Below the pieces are notes generated by a model, which had not been told where the DNA came from, ran no database searches, and saw only the letters and a program-made list of their open reading frames with translations. Positions 21,641-34,151 of a stretch of DNA of 64,000 bases are shown one piece after another. Numbering within the stretch: position 1 is the stretch's first letter; every line of letters starts with the position of its first letter. The DNA comes from Pomphorhynchus laevis (lineage: Eukaryota; Acanthocephala; Palaeacanthocephala; Echinorhynchida; Pomphorhynchidae), in assembly GCA_012934845.2 (NCBI GenBank), contig WNNJ02001248.1, positions 434,001 to 498,000 of the forward strand. Reading direction: 5' to 3'. Position numbers and translations under genes: made by a program.

Positions 21641-23110
21641 TTGAAAGTTTTGCATACCTTTGTGAAATTGTGGGTCAGTGACAGAGGACGCGTATAACAT
21701 GAGTGGCAATATAAGAGCATTATATAAAATACGAAAGCTATAGTGATCAAGTTGACCAAAAGATCGCCTTAGTAGTCTGAGTAGCCGATGCATCTGCCTG
21801 ACTAAATCGATACGTGAAATCGAGTGCTAAGATCATGATAAACCATTAATCCAAGATCAGATATACTAGAAACTTGCTGTATCGTGCGATTTTCCATGGC
21901 ATAGCTGCCAATGAACTTTTTGTTACCGATGTGTAAGTGATTGAATTTTGACAGTTCAATAACAATCCTCTAGAATGACCCCATGACACTATCACATAAA
22001 CATCATTCTGTATCACCTGTGTATGGAGAGTGCAAGTTAATGCCCGCCATATATTCAGATCATCCACATAGATTACAGACGAGATATTCAATTTACATGG
22101 GAGCATATTTAAATATACATTAAAAAACTGTGGACTAGGGGCACAATCTTGGGGGACTCCGCATAATTGTAAATGCCTCAAAGCTACGATTTTTTAGAAA
22201 TGATTTGATCCAATTAGAGACTGGGCCTACGATACTAAGTCATCTGCAAAAATATCACGAATAACACGGTCGAATGCGTTCGATAGATCGAAAAATAGAA
22301 CATAAACCCCATGACCACAGCAAACCGCTTCACTCCAACTCTAGCGTGATTTGACAAGGTTAGTTACTGTGGATCGGTTTGGGCGAACCACATGCTGAGC
22401 ATCAATTAAAATGTTGTTGTGCTCTAGATGGGCTTATACAGATTTAAAAATTAAACGCTTTAACACCTTGCATACAACGCAAGTTAAACTAATGGGACGA
22501 TAATTCTTTACCGAAGAGTGATCACCATTTTTGAAAAGGGTAATAATTATGGATTTCTTCCAATCACTAGGGAGTTCTTCTAAGGTCAAAGAACACTGAA
22601 ATAAGGCAGATAAAGGATTATAATAACAGATGCAATTTTACGAAGAAACAATGGTGGCAGACCATCCTATCAGCATTTAGTGAAGAGGGGACTTTTCGTA
22701 GTTTCAGAAAAACATTACCGTCCTCAAACTCGAAATGACACGTGGAAAAATTGTGATACTTTATATGAAGAATTTGATTGTGGTAAAGGCAGCAAGACTG
22801 CTTAGCAAAAGTCTCGGCAATTGACATGGCGTCATCTATTACTACATTATTTGATGTTACGATGCTCGATTTCGAATTAGTAGATTTGCGGTAAGATCCG
22901 AGAAACTTAAAAGGTTTATTTGAGCTACTACGGGATTGACCACATAACAAAGCGATGTGATGCTTGCGCTTCGATCGTTTTAAAGATGTGGCTATGTTAA
23001 GAGCTAGCTTATAGTCTGAGAAAGGACGACTACTATTTCTGTAGTCAACAAACAGAGCGTTACATAAACTTATCGCATCGCGGACTTGTTTAGTCACATA
23101 GTCAAGCATC
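21641..23110 (-). pseudogene. LINE ORF2 relic, family C-like
   Basis: Minus strand. 22618-23109 is the linker before RT (KLALNIATSLKRSKRKHH, SNKPFKFLGSYRK). 22200-22620 shows the HVVRPNRSTVTNLV and FFDLSNAFDRV remnants. 21846-22181 shows IYVDDLNIWRAL (YVDD). 21563-21793 shows the C-terminal ILYNALILPLMLYAS. Several frameshifts; no 5' or 3' end is clearly preserved. Confidence 0.8.
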
Positions 23111-23406
23111 TAATATCATTGCGTCTGATTATGGAAATGAAGTGTTTTAATCCCACAAAAATAAGTCTTGGTTATTGAAACTCTTACACAAATTACCTTA
23201 CTTACATTACTTACATAAATACAACGACAACCAAACGGCAACCTTCGACGACAGCTAATGACAACCATCGACAACCATCCGCTTGACAATTATCGACAAC
23301 CATCGACAACCATCGACGACATCCGCTCGCTACTACTAACGCGAACTACTTACAATTAACTACTTACAATTATTTAAAAATCGTAAACTATTGCAACCTA
23401 CAGTTA

Positions 23407-24546
23407 ATGGGAGCCAAGAAGAAAAATCTACCAAAAGCCAAGCGAGCAATCTCTGTTGATACCGATAAAACCGGCAAGCTCGAGAACATACAAGTGGAAT
23501 GCTCCGCTAGCGGCTGTCAAATCTGGACATCAGTAACGCATAATTGTGCTTTGGGTCAGGAAACTTGTGGCGGGCCACCGTTCTACTGCGGATTCTGTGC
23601 GGCGAAACAAATCAACTTGATAATAAAACGATTAGAGCAATTGGAAATGGCATCGCAGCATGATCGAATTTCTCAAATTTCTGACAAATCTACTGAGACA
23701 GTGAAGGAGCCGCAAACTGTATCGCAGCAAGATGGATTTTGTCAAGTTTATGATAAATCTACCAAGACAGTGACGGAGCCGCAAATTGTTACAACTAATG
23801 TATATTCACTCCCCGACACCCCACGTCCCGTCCTTCCCGTCTCGTCACTCAATACCTTGCATCCATCAATCAAAATCACATCCACCAACCTCCACTATCC
23901 TTCCACTCATAACCTTTCCTCACATCGCTTGCCACCCTCTTTATTATCATTATCCTCTATGTATCCCGTCGTCAAACCAAATCCCTCCAAATCATCAACT
24001 GACAGCTCTTCTATCGTGATCTCACATACTCACGTCAGTCGTTATCCTTTACGGAAGCGCTTTGCTTCTCGCGATCGTTGCGTCATTGTTACTAATATCA
24101 CGCCTTCTAACTCCTTATCTCCACAAGCACGTCTGGACCACGATGTTTCCGCCTTCAGATCCATCCTCTCGTCTATTGTTCCTGCGGATAAACCATCCTT
24201 TTTCAAGGACATTTCTCCTGTCGCATTCATCCGTCTAAACAAATCTTCTCAATCTAATCCTTCCCAGCCCCCTCTCCTAAAAATTGTTTTCAAGCATCGC
24301 TCTCACGCGTCTTCTGTCCTCTCTCAACGATTCAAACTCATGTCATCTTCAACCACTCGAATTTTCCCCGATCGCGCCCCTTCTGAAATCGCTCAAATCT
24401 CTTCAGCCCGCATCGAAAAACGCCGTCGCGAGGAAAACGGCGAAACATCACACTCCATCCGAAACATAGACGGAAATTTTCAAGTTGTCCACACCCGTCC
24501 AAAAATTCGATGGCGCTCCATCTCTCCTATGTGTCTTCTCCACTAG
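23407..24546 (+). CDS. LINE ORF1 protein with PHD-like zinc finger, family B
   Basis: 379 residues, intact. Starts MGAKKKNLPK with a basic N-terminus. A PHD-like Cys pattern follows at about residues 36-67: VECSASGCQIW, then C, C, FYCGFC. A short coiled region follows (IIKRLEQLEMASQ). Two near-repeated segments contain DKSTETVKEPQ and DKSTKTVTEPQ. The long Ser/Pro-rich tail contains a conserved block (SRYPLRKRFASRDRCVIV). CR1-type ORF1 proteins with PHD fingers are known and are thought to bind nucleic acid or chromatin. The start is supported by the MGGRKK start of the inverted copy. Confidence 0.82.
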   Translation: MGAKKKNLPKAKRAISVDTDKTGKLENIQVECSASGCQIWTSVTHNCALGQETCGGPPFYCGFCAAKQINLIIKRLEQLEMASQHDRISQISDKSTETVKEPQTVSQQDGFCQVYDKSTKTVTEPQIVTTNVYSLPDTPRPVLPVSSLNTLHPSIKITSTNLHYPSTHNLSSHRLPPSLLSLSSMYPVVKPNPSKSSTDSSSIVISHTHVSRYPLRKRFASRDRCVIVTNITPSNSLSPQARLDHDVSAFRSILSSIVPADKPSFFKDISPVAFIRLNKSSQSNPSQPPLLKIVFKHRSHASSVLSQRFKLMSSSTTRIFPDRAPSEIAQISSARIEKRRREENGETSHSIRNIDGNFQVVHTRPKIRWRSISPMCLLH

Positions 24547-24549
24547 ACT

Positions 24550-27402
24550 CTTTCGCCACAGCACACGGTTTCCGCCTCGGTCTCCTCAACACTAGATCTA
24601 TTCTCAATAAATCCGATCTTATCCTCAACGTATTCACCAAGCAATCCATCGATCTCTTCTGCCTCACCGAATCCTGACACTCAGATTCCGACGACCTTTC
24701 CATTCGCCGTCTGCTCTCTGCCGGTTGCTCCCTAGTCGAATCCGCCCGCCCCCTCAGCTCATGCCCTTCTAAATCCTCTAATCATGGCGGCATCGTCGCA
24801 TTCGCGCGTCACCCAGCGTCTCTTCGCAAAATCAATCCCCCTTTCAGTCCTTGCTCTTTTGAATTGCTCACTTGTCGTTATTCTAACCCGATCACTCTAG
24901 ATCTCGCCATTGTATACCGTCCTGGTTCATCAGCTCCTACAGCCTTATTTTTTACCGAACTCGCTGACCTCCTTTCTCATTGTTCTTTGTCCTCAATCCC
25001 TTCACTCGTTCTAGGCGACTTCAATATCCGCCTAGACCGCCCCTCTTCCACAGATTCCATCCGCTTCATCAACATTCTATCCAACTACAATTACAAACTA
25101 ATCTCCACTGCCCCCACACATATACTTGGTGGGGCACTCGACATCATCGCTGTCCCCGATCATTTTGCTGCCTACACCTCACTGTCCATCTCTGATCCTG
25201 GTCTATCCGATCACTTTCTTATCACCCTTGATCTCACTCGCAACCACACCCCTCCTCACACACCTACAATCCTACGTCGCCCTTGGAGAAATCTTGACCT
25301 CTCCCTTCTCCGCTCTGCCTTACTCAAATCGTCTCTATCATTACCCACAATAACATATTCATCTCATCACGATCTCGCCTTTCTTTTCGACTCTGAACTC
25401 ACATCCACTCTCGATATTATCTTGCCCTTCAAGTCTCACCCACACCGTCGCTTGCACCGTGCCCCATGGTTTGACATCCAATGTCTACTCTCAAAGCGTC
25501 GACTCCGCCATACTTTTCGAGTCTATCACCGCTCTCTCAGACGCGATTTTCGCTCGATCACTCCGTCTTTCCGTGATTCCTATCTTGCTCTTCGCCGGTC
25601 TCATCTCAACCTACTACGTACCAAATGCAACTCCTTCTGGCAGCATAAAATCATCACTTTATTCAACTCTAAGACTCTCTGGCATACTTTTAACTCAATC
25701 CTGGCTCGTTCCTCTACGCCGTGCAACATCGATGCTAATGATTATTCGTCATTTCTCCAGACTAAAGTACCAACGCTGCTCTCTCACACCCCGGTCTGCA
25801 TCCTATCCCACTCTGCCCAGTCTACTCTCCTCCTTCCGGAACTCTTTCATCTTCTCCCTGTCTCACCTACAGAAGTATCATCTGTCCTCATGTCCTTGCC
25901 CAACAAAACCTCACCTGCCAATCCCCTGCCTACCCACATATTAAAATCTATATGCTCATCGATATCCCCATTTCTCACAACCTTGTTTAACTCGTCCATC
26001 CGCAGTCGTATCTTCCCTTCACACTGGAAATCCGCAATCGTTCGTCCCCTCCTTAAAAAACAATCGCTCGACCCTCCCTTCCTTCTAGCTATCGCCCCAT
26101 TTCGCTACTCCCTACTCTTTCTAAGCTCTTAGAACGCCTCATCTTAATACAAATCAACGCTTATCTCTCCTCATCAAATATGTACCCTCCTTTCCAATTC
26201 GCTTTCCGCTCTAATCACTCGACAGAAATCACATGCATAAAAGTGTACCATGACTTACTCATTTCTCGAGACAAGGCTCTATATGGTGTTCTCATCTCCC
26301 TCGACCTCTCCTCCGCATTCGACATTGTCGACCACTCCGTCCTCCTTTCTCGCCTTCGTTATGATTACGGCTTTTCTTCCTCCTCCGTAGCATAGTTCGC
26401 CTCATATCTATCCGACCGTTCCTTTCGCGTCTGTTCTAATTCATCATCCTCCCCTCCCATCCCTATTTTTTGCGGGGTCCCACAAGGTTCAGTCCGAGGT
26501 CCCTGCTTTTCTCTCTTTTGCTTGGCGAGCTCTCTCCATTTATCAAACCTTACTCCTTTAACGTCATGCAATACGCTGATGATATTCTAATCTATGCTCA
26601 TGCACCCGCACATCGCATACACGATATCGGCATTTCTGCTTCCAACTGTCTTTCTTCTATTTACAAAAGTCTCTCCAATCTCCATCTCGTTCTAAACCCC
26701 GAAAAGTCCAAAATAATGTGGATCCTTCCCCGTAAACCAAACATATCTCCTCCCATTGTATCTTTTGCCTCATCGATCATCCCCATAGTCTACAATCTCA
26801 CTTTCTTAGGCTTCCATTTCGATGATCACCTTTCCCTTAAACCCTTCGTCCGTGACAAGGTCCGCTCGTCTAACTTAATTCTCCGTGATATCCGCCGTAT
26901 CCGCCCCCTTATCGACTTCCGTTCGTGTATGTCTCTTCTTTCATCGCTTCTTTTCCCTAAAATCGATTACTGCCTTAGCCTTTTCGCCAATTCTCCAAAA
27001 TCCATCATCCTACCCCTACAACGAATAATCAACACCGCCGTTCGAGTGCTCTTTCGTCTCCGTCGCTTCGACCACACATCCACATATTTTGCCCAACTCT
27101 CCTGGCCCACCATCCACATCCGCATCAAACTCCGCCTTCTCGTTACCTTTCGTCTCATCGCTGTCGGCTCCCCATCGTTCATCAACCTTCCTTTCTTAGA
27201 CGATACTCGCCCCACCTCGCTATCGCTTCGTTCCTGTCATACCCTCTTACTCCATGTTCCTAATTACTCCAACAACTACGGTCTCCGATCCTTCCTCGTC
27301 GCCGCCTCACTCGCCTGGAATCAACTCCCTCTCGACGTCCGCCGCGCTCCCTCTTTTATCACATTCAAACACCTCTTCCGTTCACACCTTCTCGACACCT
27401 GA
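24550..27402 (+). pseudogene. LINE ORF2 (endonuclease-RT), family B copy 1
   Basis: EEP motifs: LLNTRSILNKSDL, LFCLTES-stop-HSDSDD (TGA at 24677 in place of Trp), HGGIVAFARHP, LVLGDFNIRLDR, GLSDHFLITL. RT motifs: SAIVRPLLKKQ, LISLDLSSAFDIVDH (A), GVPQGSVRGPCF (B) and MQYADDILIYAH (C) near 26568. The C-terminus has AASLAWNQLPLDVRRAPS. Lesions: the shared TGA at 24677, a private one-base loss near 26070 (three instead of four C), and a shared TAG at 26393 in place of Trp. Everything else is open, so the copy is recent. Confidence 0.9.
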
Positions 27403-27480
27403 TTCACAGTCTTGTTTTGTTGTGGTCATGTAAGCGTGCGCTGGCACGCATTTGCCACGTTAAAATAAATCGTTTTTTAA

Positions 27481-27889
27481 GCAAATTGCTCTTTATTAAT
27501 TCCAAACTGCGGTTAACACCAATAAATATAAATTTGGCCACGAAATCGTGGATAAAACCGAACGAATCAGATTAAAGTTAGCTTTACGATTATTCAACAC
27601 CTTAAACTATGTGGAGGATACTCCTTTTAGTGACGAGGTAACAATTATAACGCGGTGGTCACTACGATCAATTGGAGAAGCAAGTTTAATATGCTAAACT
27701 AAATCTCCCCCAGGACATTACTCAATTCATCCCTAAGCACATTTGTTCCGACTATACTCCGAACATAACACCGCCTCACTCCTCTTCATCTCAAGGTCTT
27801 TAAACCTTAGTTAAATGCTCCTTAAGGTCTTCCCTCCTACTAAACTATGCTTGTCCAACCCTGTCTTGTTTAGTTATTTCACTCTGTAA
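27481..27889. other. No recognisable gene
   Basis: About 400 bases between the family B 3' end and the next LINE fragment. Weakly biased composition, no ORF I can place. Confidence 0.6.
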
Positions 27890-28915
27890 GAACGGTAAAC
27901 GCCTCAGTCTATCCAATGTCTACATCCGGCCAGGGGAGATTCACAAGAACCGTGACCTCCTGGATAGGATTATAGATAGCGGCTACGACATGGTACTTGG
28001 TGATTTCAACGACAGAACTGGTCGTCGGATAAATGCAATACGCCGCAGAGCTAGGAACGGTTATCTTGTTCACAAACCACCATCCCCTTCCTTTCATTGC
28101 ACATCAACGAACTCACTCCTCGACTTATTACTGCTCCATGAGAGGTGGTTGCTGAAACCTCACTGTACGGAGCAGTCGCGACAACATCTGACCACCTCTC
28201 ATGACTTAATTCGTTGGCGGATAGAAGAGGATACGCTGCTTCGAAGGAGATTCCACTTTGATCCGATCAGAGTGGCTTTTTTCAGGCAGCTATCCAACGC
28301 TTCCCCCGAATTGATAATTAGAGTCTAACCAAATTTAATTCCTACCTCTCTTCGCAAGCTACCGTGATACTTTCGACTACCTATAAAGGTCGTATCTACA
28401 GTCCCACTCCAACAAAACTCAAGACCCTTGCGTATATGCTCCGTCTTCTCAATCTTTCTGCTTATGCCAGACTAGTTCTCTCAAAAGAATATTGGAGCAC
28501 TAGATATAGGTTCCAACTGGGTAAGGATAGAGCAAGTATTTTCTTCCCTTAATCCAGCCCAATCTTCCTTTTGGAAGATATTCAAGAAAGAGAAGTTTGT
28601 CTGTTGGAGGGATAGAGCGTTGGGTTGTATTGGAAAAATGGGTCTTGATAAAGTTTTGGAGGAGTCACTTTCCCAACATAATTATGGAGCCACTCTATCA
28701 CTTCAACCAATCCCGCCTTGGGGAGACTTTAAAAGTAGAGATCTATCTGTCACAGATATTCTTAACTCCTGGGGCCTCTTCCGGGCACCTCCAAATCCGT
28801 CGCTTCACTCTCTTCTCGTGTCTGTCAGTTTTTGACAGCTGATCAAAAAGAGAAGTGGCCGTAACAATGCTTTTAGCCGCCCCATCTGATGTGGCCGGCA
28901 TCAACATTATATTTC
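27890..28915 (+). pseudogene. LINE fragment: EEP endonuclease and linker, unplaced family
   Basis: The frame gives LSNVYIRPGE, then YDMVLGDFNDRTGRR (GDFN motif) near 27990, then NSLLDLLL and a degraded SHDLIRW. Further plus-strand segments at 28364-28552 and 28620-28835 (QPIPPWGDFKSRD) look like linker sequence, but I cannot place them in a known LINE. It ends abruptly at 28915 against a 3'-truncated RTE element on the opposite strand. Confidence 0.62.
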
Positions 28916-30740
28916 TACCGGATTGACATTGGCAACTGAATCCGAGACGAGCACATAGAGATAGTCTTGGAGGTACTAACCAACATCCCTTCGACTTTGC
29001 ATTTCATCGTGAATCGATCTAGTAGGCATTGTAAATCCTCAGGACAAGAAGCGAACAAAACAACGTCATCTGCAAAAAACAGAGATGCTATCCTGACGGA
29101 ACAGAACTGAAGACTGACATCCGTCAGAGTAGCCCGTCTCGAAATTTTGTCCATGTATACAAGGAACAAAAGTACAGACAAAGGGCAAACCTGACGTAGC
29201 CCAACGCCTACTGGAAATGATTCAGACTTCCTACCTAGAACACGAGCACAACTCATACTTTGTTTATACAGAGAAGCCACAGCTATCCGAAGATAGTGTT
29301 GTAATCCATACTCCCTTAGTACCTCTCACAACCTCTCTCGCGGAACTCGGTCGAACGCCTTCTCCAAATCTACAAAACATGTAGACCGGTTAGGCGAACT
29401 CCCAATAATGTTCAAGGATAGTTGAGAGAGTAAAGAGCTGATCCGTAGTTCTACGACATGGACGAAAGCCGCATTGTTCTTCTTGCAACTGTCTCTCAAC
29501 TATAGGCCGTATCCTTAACTCAAGAATCATAGCAAATAGCTTACCGGTTTGCCTAAGAAGAGTGATGCCCCGATAATTGGAAGATACTCCTCGGTCACCT
29601 TTTCTAAAGATCGGTACCACCACCCCAGTTCGCCACTCACTTGGAACCTTGCCCAACTTCAATGCAACGTTGAAGATCCGTGTTAGTCACTTCATGCCAA
29701 CAACGTCGAGAGCCTTTAATACTTCAGGTCGAATCTCGTTGCCATTACGAAGTTTTTTAACAACATCAATGACCTCTTCCAAAGGGATGATCTCTTCCGT
29801 TGGTTCTAAAGGCTCTACTTCTACAAGAGAAGGCATATACATCGGATTAAGGAGACTCTTAAAATGCTCTTTCCAACAACCAAGAATTTCTTCAATGTCA
29901 GTCAGCATATATCCTCTCTTGTCATAGACAGTTTGAAGAGTTTTCTGCTTTCCAACACGAAGGTTCTCGATCGTACTTCCGAACATCTTCGAAGATGACC
30001 TAAAATCAAGTTCTAAGTGCTCTCCAAACTTCTCCCAAGCCGCCTACTTTGCTTTAGTAACTGCTCGAGCTGAAGCTCTCTTTGCTTTTTAGTACTTGTC
30101 TACAGCTCCCACTGATTTATCTGACAAAGTTGCCTTATAAGCCAGCTTCTTCTGTTGGACAAAATCTCTAACTGTTGGTGTCCACCAAGCAGTTCGAGTA
30201 TTTCCTCCGCGACAAGCACCTAATGCCTTCGAGCCACAACTTTTCACAGTTGCTTTGGCAAGCGAGGATCTGAACATCTCCAATTCCTGTTAAATGCTCA
30301 TCACCTCTTCTGGCAACCGAGAGATGTCCTCCGGGGATGTAGCCAGAAAAACGTTCTTTGACAGAAACATCTGCTAGACGCTCCCAGCACGACCTCGCAC
30401 AACGTTTGGGTTTCCAGGCTTGTCTAGCATCTGGTCCTGCTATCGAAGTTTACTAACTACAAGGTAGTGATCGGTTGACAGCTCAGCTCCTCTCTTCACA
30501 CGAGTGTCCAGAACATAACGTCGCAGATCAGATGAAACGATTACAAAATCGATCATTAATCTTTGACTGAGAGAATCTTGATGCCATGTGCATCGAAACA
30601 AGCCTCCGTGACTCTCTTTCGCCTTTTCGTCCATTGTATAATCCGCTTTGGAGTCATCGGAGGGATCTGACATAGTCTATGAAAATACTATCTCTACGTC
30701 TGATGCAATCCGGTCAATTATTTAGCCTTTGATCGACGAA
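28916..30740 (-). pseudogene. RTE-type LINE, 3'-truncated
   Basis: Minus strand. 30440-30673: endonuclease C-terminus with LMIDFVIVSSDLRRYVLDT and STDHYLVVSKL (SDH-like TDH). 30089-30283: linker. 29687-29986: AEVIDVVKKL-type pre-RT segment. 29390-29662: VPSEWRTGVVVPIFRKGDRG, SNYRGITLL, QEEQCGFRPCRRTTDQLFTL. 28915-29280: LRQVCPLSVLLF and FFADDVVLFAS (ADDV), ending in MSIR-stop. The sequence after MSIR (IGENVLPG in the plus-strand RTE copy) is missing, so this copy lost its 3' end. That needs a deletion or rearrangement rather than normal 5' truncation. Confidence 0.87.
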
Positions 30741-31440
30741 TGTCAAACATCTATTGTCTGGGCCGCTCCACGAAGAGGCCAATTGGCAAATAGATGTCAG
30801 TTTAGTACTTATTCGCCTGGCACCTAACGGCCCATATTGTAACATAGGTATTGACAATTGTGTTTAAGCTTGTAAGTAGTTATATTGTAATCAGATTAAG
30901 CAAATAGAACTTTTTATTCGAGAAAACCATGCTTAGATTTTAAAATATGTTTAGAAATTAATAAATCTTAGTAAATTAGTCATTTGAGGTAGGAATAGAG
31001 GATACGATTGTAAATAGCAAGCAAATGTAACTAATAATGTATAAGTTCTATTTGTTGACAACTTTAATATCCCAATGCTCTAATTGTAGATATTGTAAAA
31101 TAATATTCGTTTAACATCGTCTAGATGATGACATGTTAGACATACGCTCTATACATTCAACAGTCTTAGTTGTTTGCTCAAAACATGTAGTTTCTATTAT
31201 AAAGATTATTTTCTTATTTTGTATAGTCAAATGTTGATACAAGCCACGATTAATGAAAGCTATTTTCTCAATAAGATCATCAGTAAGAACTATTTTTCAG
31301 AATTTGTTTCATTTTAGTTATCGTTCTTACTATATTTATTTATATTTACACAGCGAAAGGAGCTAAAGTTTATACAGCTGGTTCTAAGAGGCAATAAAAT
31401 ATGTCAAAAAACAGCTATAAAGATCTTTTCATTGAATATT
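30741..31440. other. AT-rich stretch, no gene seen
   Basis: About 70% A+T by eye, with no ORF above noise and no repeat structure that I can recognise. Confidence 0.6.
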
Positions 31441-32330
31441 CATAGAGTTAATCTTCATTGAACTAGCCACTCAATTGTTTCCAGAGTCGACAAATTCTCG
31501 TCTATTTGTCATTTCAACGACTTCAACAGTCGCTAAAAGCAGTCGCTGTTCCTCTATTTCATAGAGGAGCAACTCGTACAGCCAAATTCGCACGTCGGTT
31601 TTTACGCTATTGACGGTGTCTCGGTATAAAAGCATATCACGTAATAGTTTGTCTGTACGTATCTTGAATAAACATTTCAAGGGAATATATGTATAATGTA
31701 TTGATTTCCATAAAGGCCATAAACTCTTTTTGAAGCTCGTTGTAAAATTTGTTCTATTCGTAAATCTTAATATTTGTCATAGGGAATTACGATGGAGAAC
31801 AGTAATTAATAACGCTTAAACACATAGCGTTGAATAAAACTGAACGTATCAATCCTTAATTTGCTTAAATGTCTGTTAATCATATCAAAGATGATATCTA
31901 CTTAAGCGCAAGTAAACTACGTATTCTTACGAGTGCTGAAATTATCCGAAACAATGATCTCTAAATTTCGGAATTCATGAACAGTTTGAATTAATTGATT
32001 GTTCAGTGAATACAAATTCGCCACAAACTTTTCATCGATATGCATATGAGCACATTTATCCATATTTATGACTAGATCATTCTCAGTCGTCCACATAGCT
32101 AGTATATTGAGATCTACCTGCAGAATTTCGCGATCGTATCTTAATTTCTTAATATCTCAAAATATGGATGAATAGCTACGTCTGTAAGAGAAAAATTTTC
32201 GAATGAGCGATTAAACACTTAAGAGAAAAAATTTATGACAGAATTTTCATGTGATGCGATTTTAGGACACGCATTCATTGGACTCAATTTCTGTTAACAC
32301 TAGCATGCATCATTTTATCGCTTACATTAT
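31441..32330 (-). pseudogene. LINE RT/C-terminus relic, strongly decayed
   Basis: Minus-strand fragments with LAMWTTENDLVINMDKCAHMHI (motif D region, near 32100-32040), VANLYSLNNQLIQTVHEFRNL near 32020-31960, and a C-terminal block LRDMLLYRDTVNSV in 31471-31680. The pattern matches the RT-to-C-terminus stretch of the family C LINE at 52145-53236. Part of it (32011-32303) is repeated at 34674-34883. Confidence 0.7.
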
Positions 32331-32379
32331 GGCATATAATTGATTAGAAAACATTGATGAAGCATAATATCATCTGTAT

Positions 32380-34150
32380 ACTGTATTAAAGCATGCAGAT
32401 CTGTCATTCAACCAAAATAGTGTTTCTGTCGTGTCTGTGCTTGGTTGATCGACCCGTTTTCTCATACTTATATGCTAATGGATCCTTGTTAACAAAGTTA
32501 GCGAGCTGCGAATTCACGTTAAGGGAGCTAACACATTGTTTGTTGCAATTACTGAATCTTGGCTGCAATCTCACATCATGAACGTAAAGTTTGAGTTGTC
32601 AAGTTGACAGATACGGTCTTAGAGATTGCAGTGTAATTTTATATATTTATTCAGTTAGACTTCTAGAGTCAACGTCAGTAGGAGAGTAGAAATGCTCTGT
32701 TGTGAAATGTCGTTATTCTCGCATCATTTAATTATTGTAGGATTAATTTATCGCAGTTCAACTGCAGATGTAATATCGATTATTAGAAGTTTAAATAAAT
32801 ATGCTACTTTTGACCAAGTGGTTGCATTTAATGATTTAAGAAAGCCTCAAGTCGATTGAGGTTCTTATATACAATGATATGTATGTTTTGGTAGTGTTAG
32901 GGTTCTTATACATTAACGATATGGCTAGTTCGGTAGGGATGTTTGGTATCATGCTCGATAGTATACAGTAGTTTGATAATACGGCTTGATGCTATTATTT
33001 TAAATTTAAGCCAAAATGTGACATAATTTCCTCGATTCTGAGTTAACAAAAGCTCTTTACTCGACAATTGTATGGTGTCCACATATTGGTTTATTAATTA
33101 CCTTAAATATTTAGAACCACTTGGTAATTTAGATAACTGTGTTCTAATATTTGATGTGTACTTGACTAATAAACCATTGATTCCGAATAGGATTCTACAT
33201 TCAGTTGCTTACTATTTCAAGACAACTTTTTATATGATTCATAAGGGTTTATCTGCGTCCATTGAATGATCTCTTGCCAGTTGGTGAGCAGAAATCATGC
33301 CAACAGTTCTAATTGAAATTGTATGAATTGTAGCTACACTTGTCTTCTACAAAGCTTATCATGCTTAGTAATAGAGTACACCTTGGTTTGATAAAGAACT
33401 AATCATAACTGGAAAAGAAAAAAGTTTGCTTACCATAAAAATGGGAAAAGTGACTTTAATACATCTAAGAAAAATATGAATTGTTTTGCGCTTTTAAAAT
33501 GGATAAAATAGCACTAATTTGAGAAAAAGGCTTTCACATCTATTTTTACACAATTCTCAAGCATTATTTCAGTACTCAACTACTAGACGTATCGCGATGC
33601 ACCTTCATCACCTGTGAATGTGAAAGATCAAACTATTATTGTTGACATTGACATAGCCTACACTTTTGATTGCAGTTACGTAATTTCTTCATCACCATAT
33701 TGCTCTAAAAAAATAGCGTGAGTCATGTTTCGCTAGATAATGTATCACGGTTGTTCTCCATTCATGATGCGCGGTGTTTGATAATAAATCTCAAATCATA
33801 TAGCTCAATATGTTCCGACTCATCTGCGATGTACACAAAGAACTTGTCAGATGATGCATGTGTACATATATATAGGATATCTATAGCATCAATTTACACT
33901 CGTCGATTAACAGAAGCGTGGAAATGATCTATTGTTAGGCCGATTTACAAAAAGAGTGATAGAATTTTAGCTAAAACTATCGACCCGTTAAAGTAACCTG
34001 TGTATATTGTCGTATGTGAACGACTATTGTGCCGTCTTATAAATTACCATTACGAAACAAATCATTTGTCATTTAACAGCTAACACGGACTTGTGAAAAA
34101 CCGGTCCACAGTCACAAATATTCTAATAGCTAATGACAGATGAGTTCGTA
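32380..34150 (+). pseudogene. LINE endonuclease/RT relic, strongly decayed
   Basis: Plus-strand remnants in LINE order: LFVAITESWLQSHI near 32535 (EEP TES motif), LIYRSSTADV near 32745, VVAFNDLRKPQVD near 32820 (degraded GDFN), TPWFDKELIITGKEK near 33390 (linker), SIVRPIYKKSDR near 33930 and HGLVKNRSTVTNILIAND near 34085 (RT). It stops where a family B 3' end is inserted at 34152. It is broken everywhere and classed as family C-like from HGLVKNRSTVTN. Confidence 0.7.
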
Positions 34151-34151
34151 T

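Larger units (their letters stand above)
23215..27480 (+). mobile_element. EEP-type LINE (family B, CR1-like), long copy 1
   Basis: Degenerate 5' repeat of CGACAACCAT units at 23220-23335, ORF1 at 23407-24546, ORF2 from about 24550 to 27402, 3' UTR with a perfect hairpin (27434-27449) and an AAATAAA-rich tail. From 23813 on it is nearly identical to the inverted copy at 37180-40840. It carries shared nonsense codons and one private frameshift. Confidence 0.92.

Noticed and set aside
23786-24019. Pro/Ser/His-rich 77-codon frame
   Set aside because: Alternative frame of the Ser/Pro-rich tail of LINE ORF1.
30741-31440. Possible host exon or promoter
   Set aside because: No splice-flanked open frame, no motif; composition like neighbouring decayed repeats.
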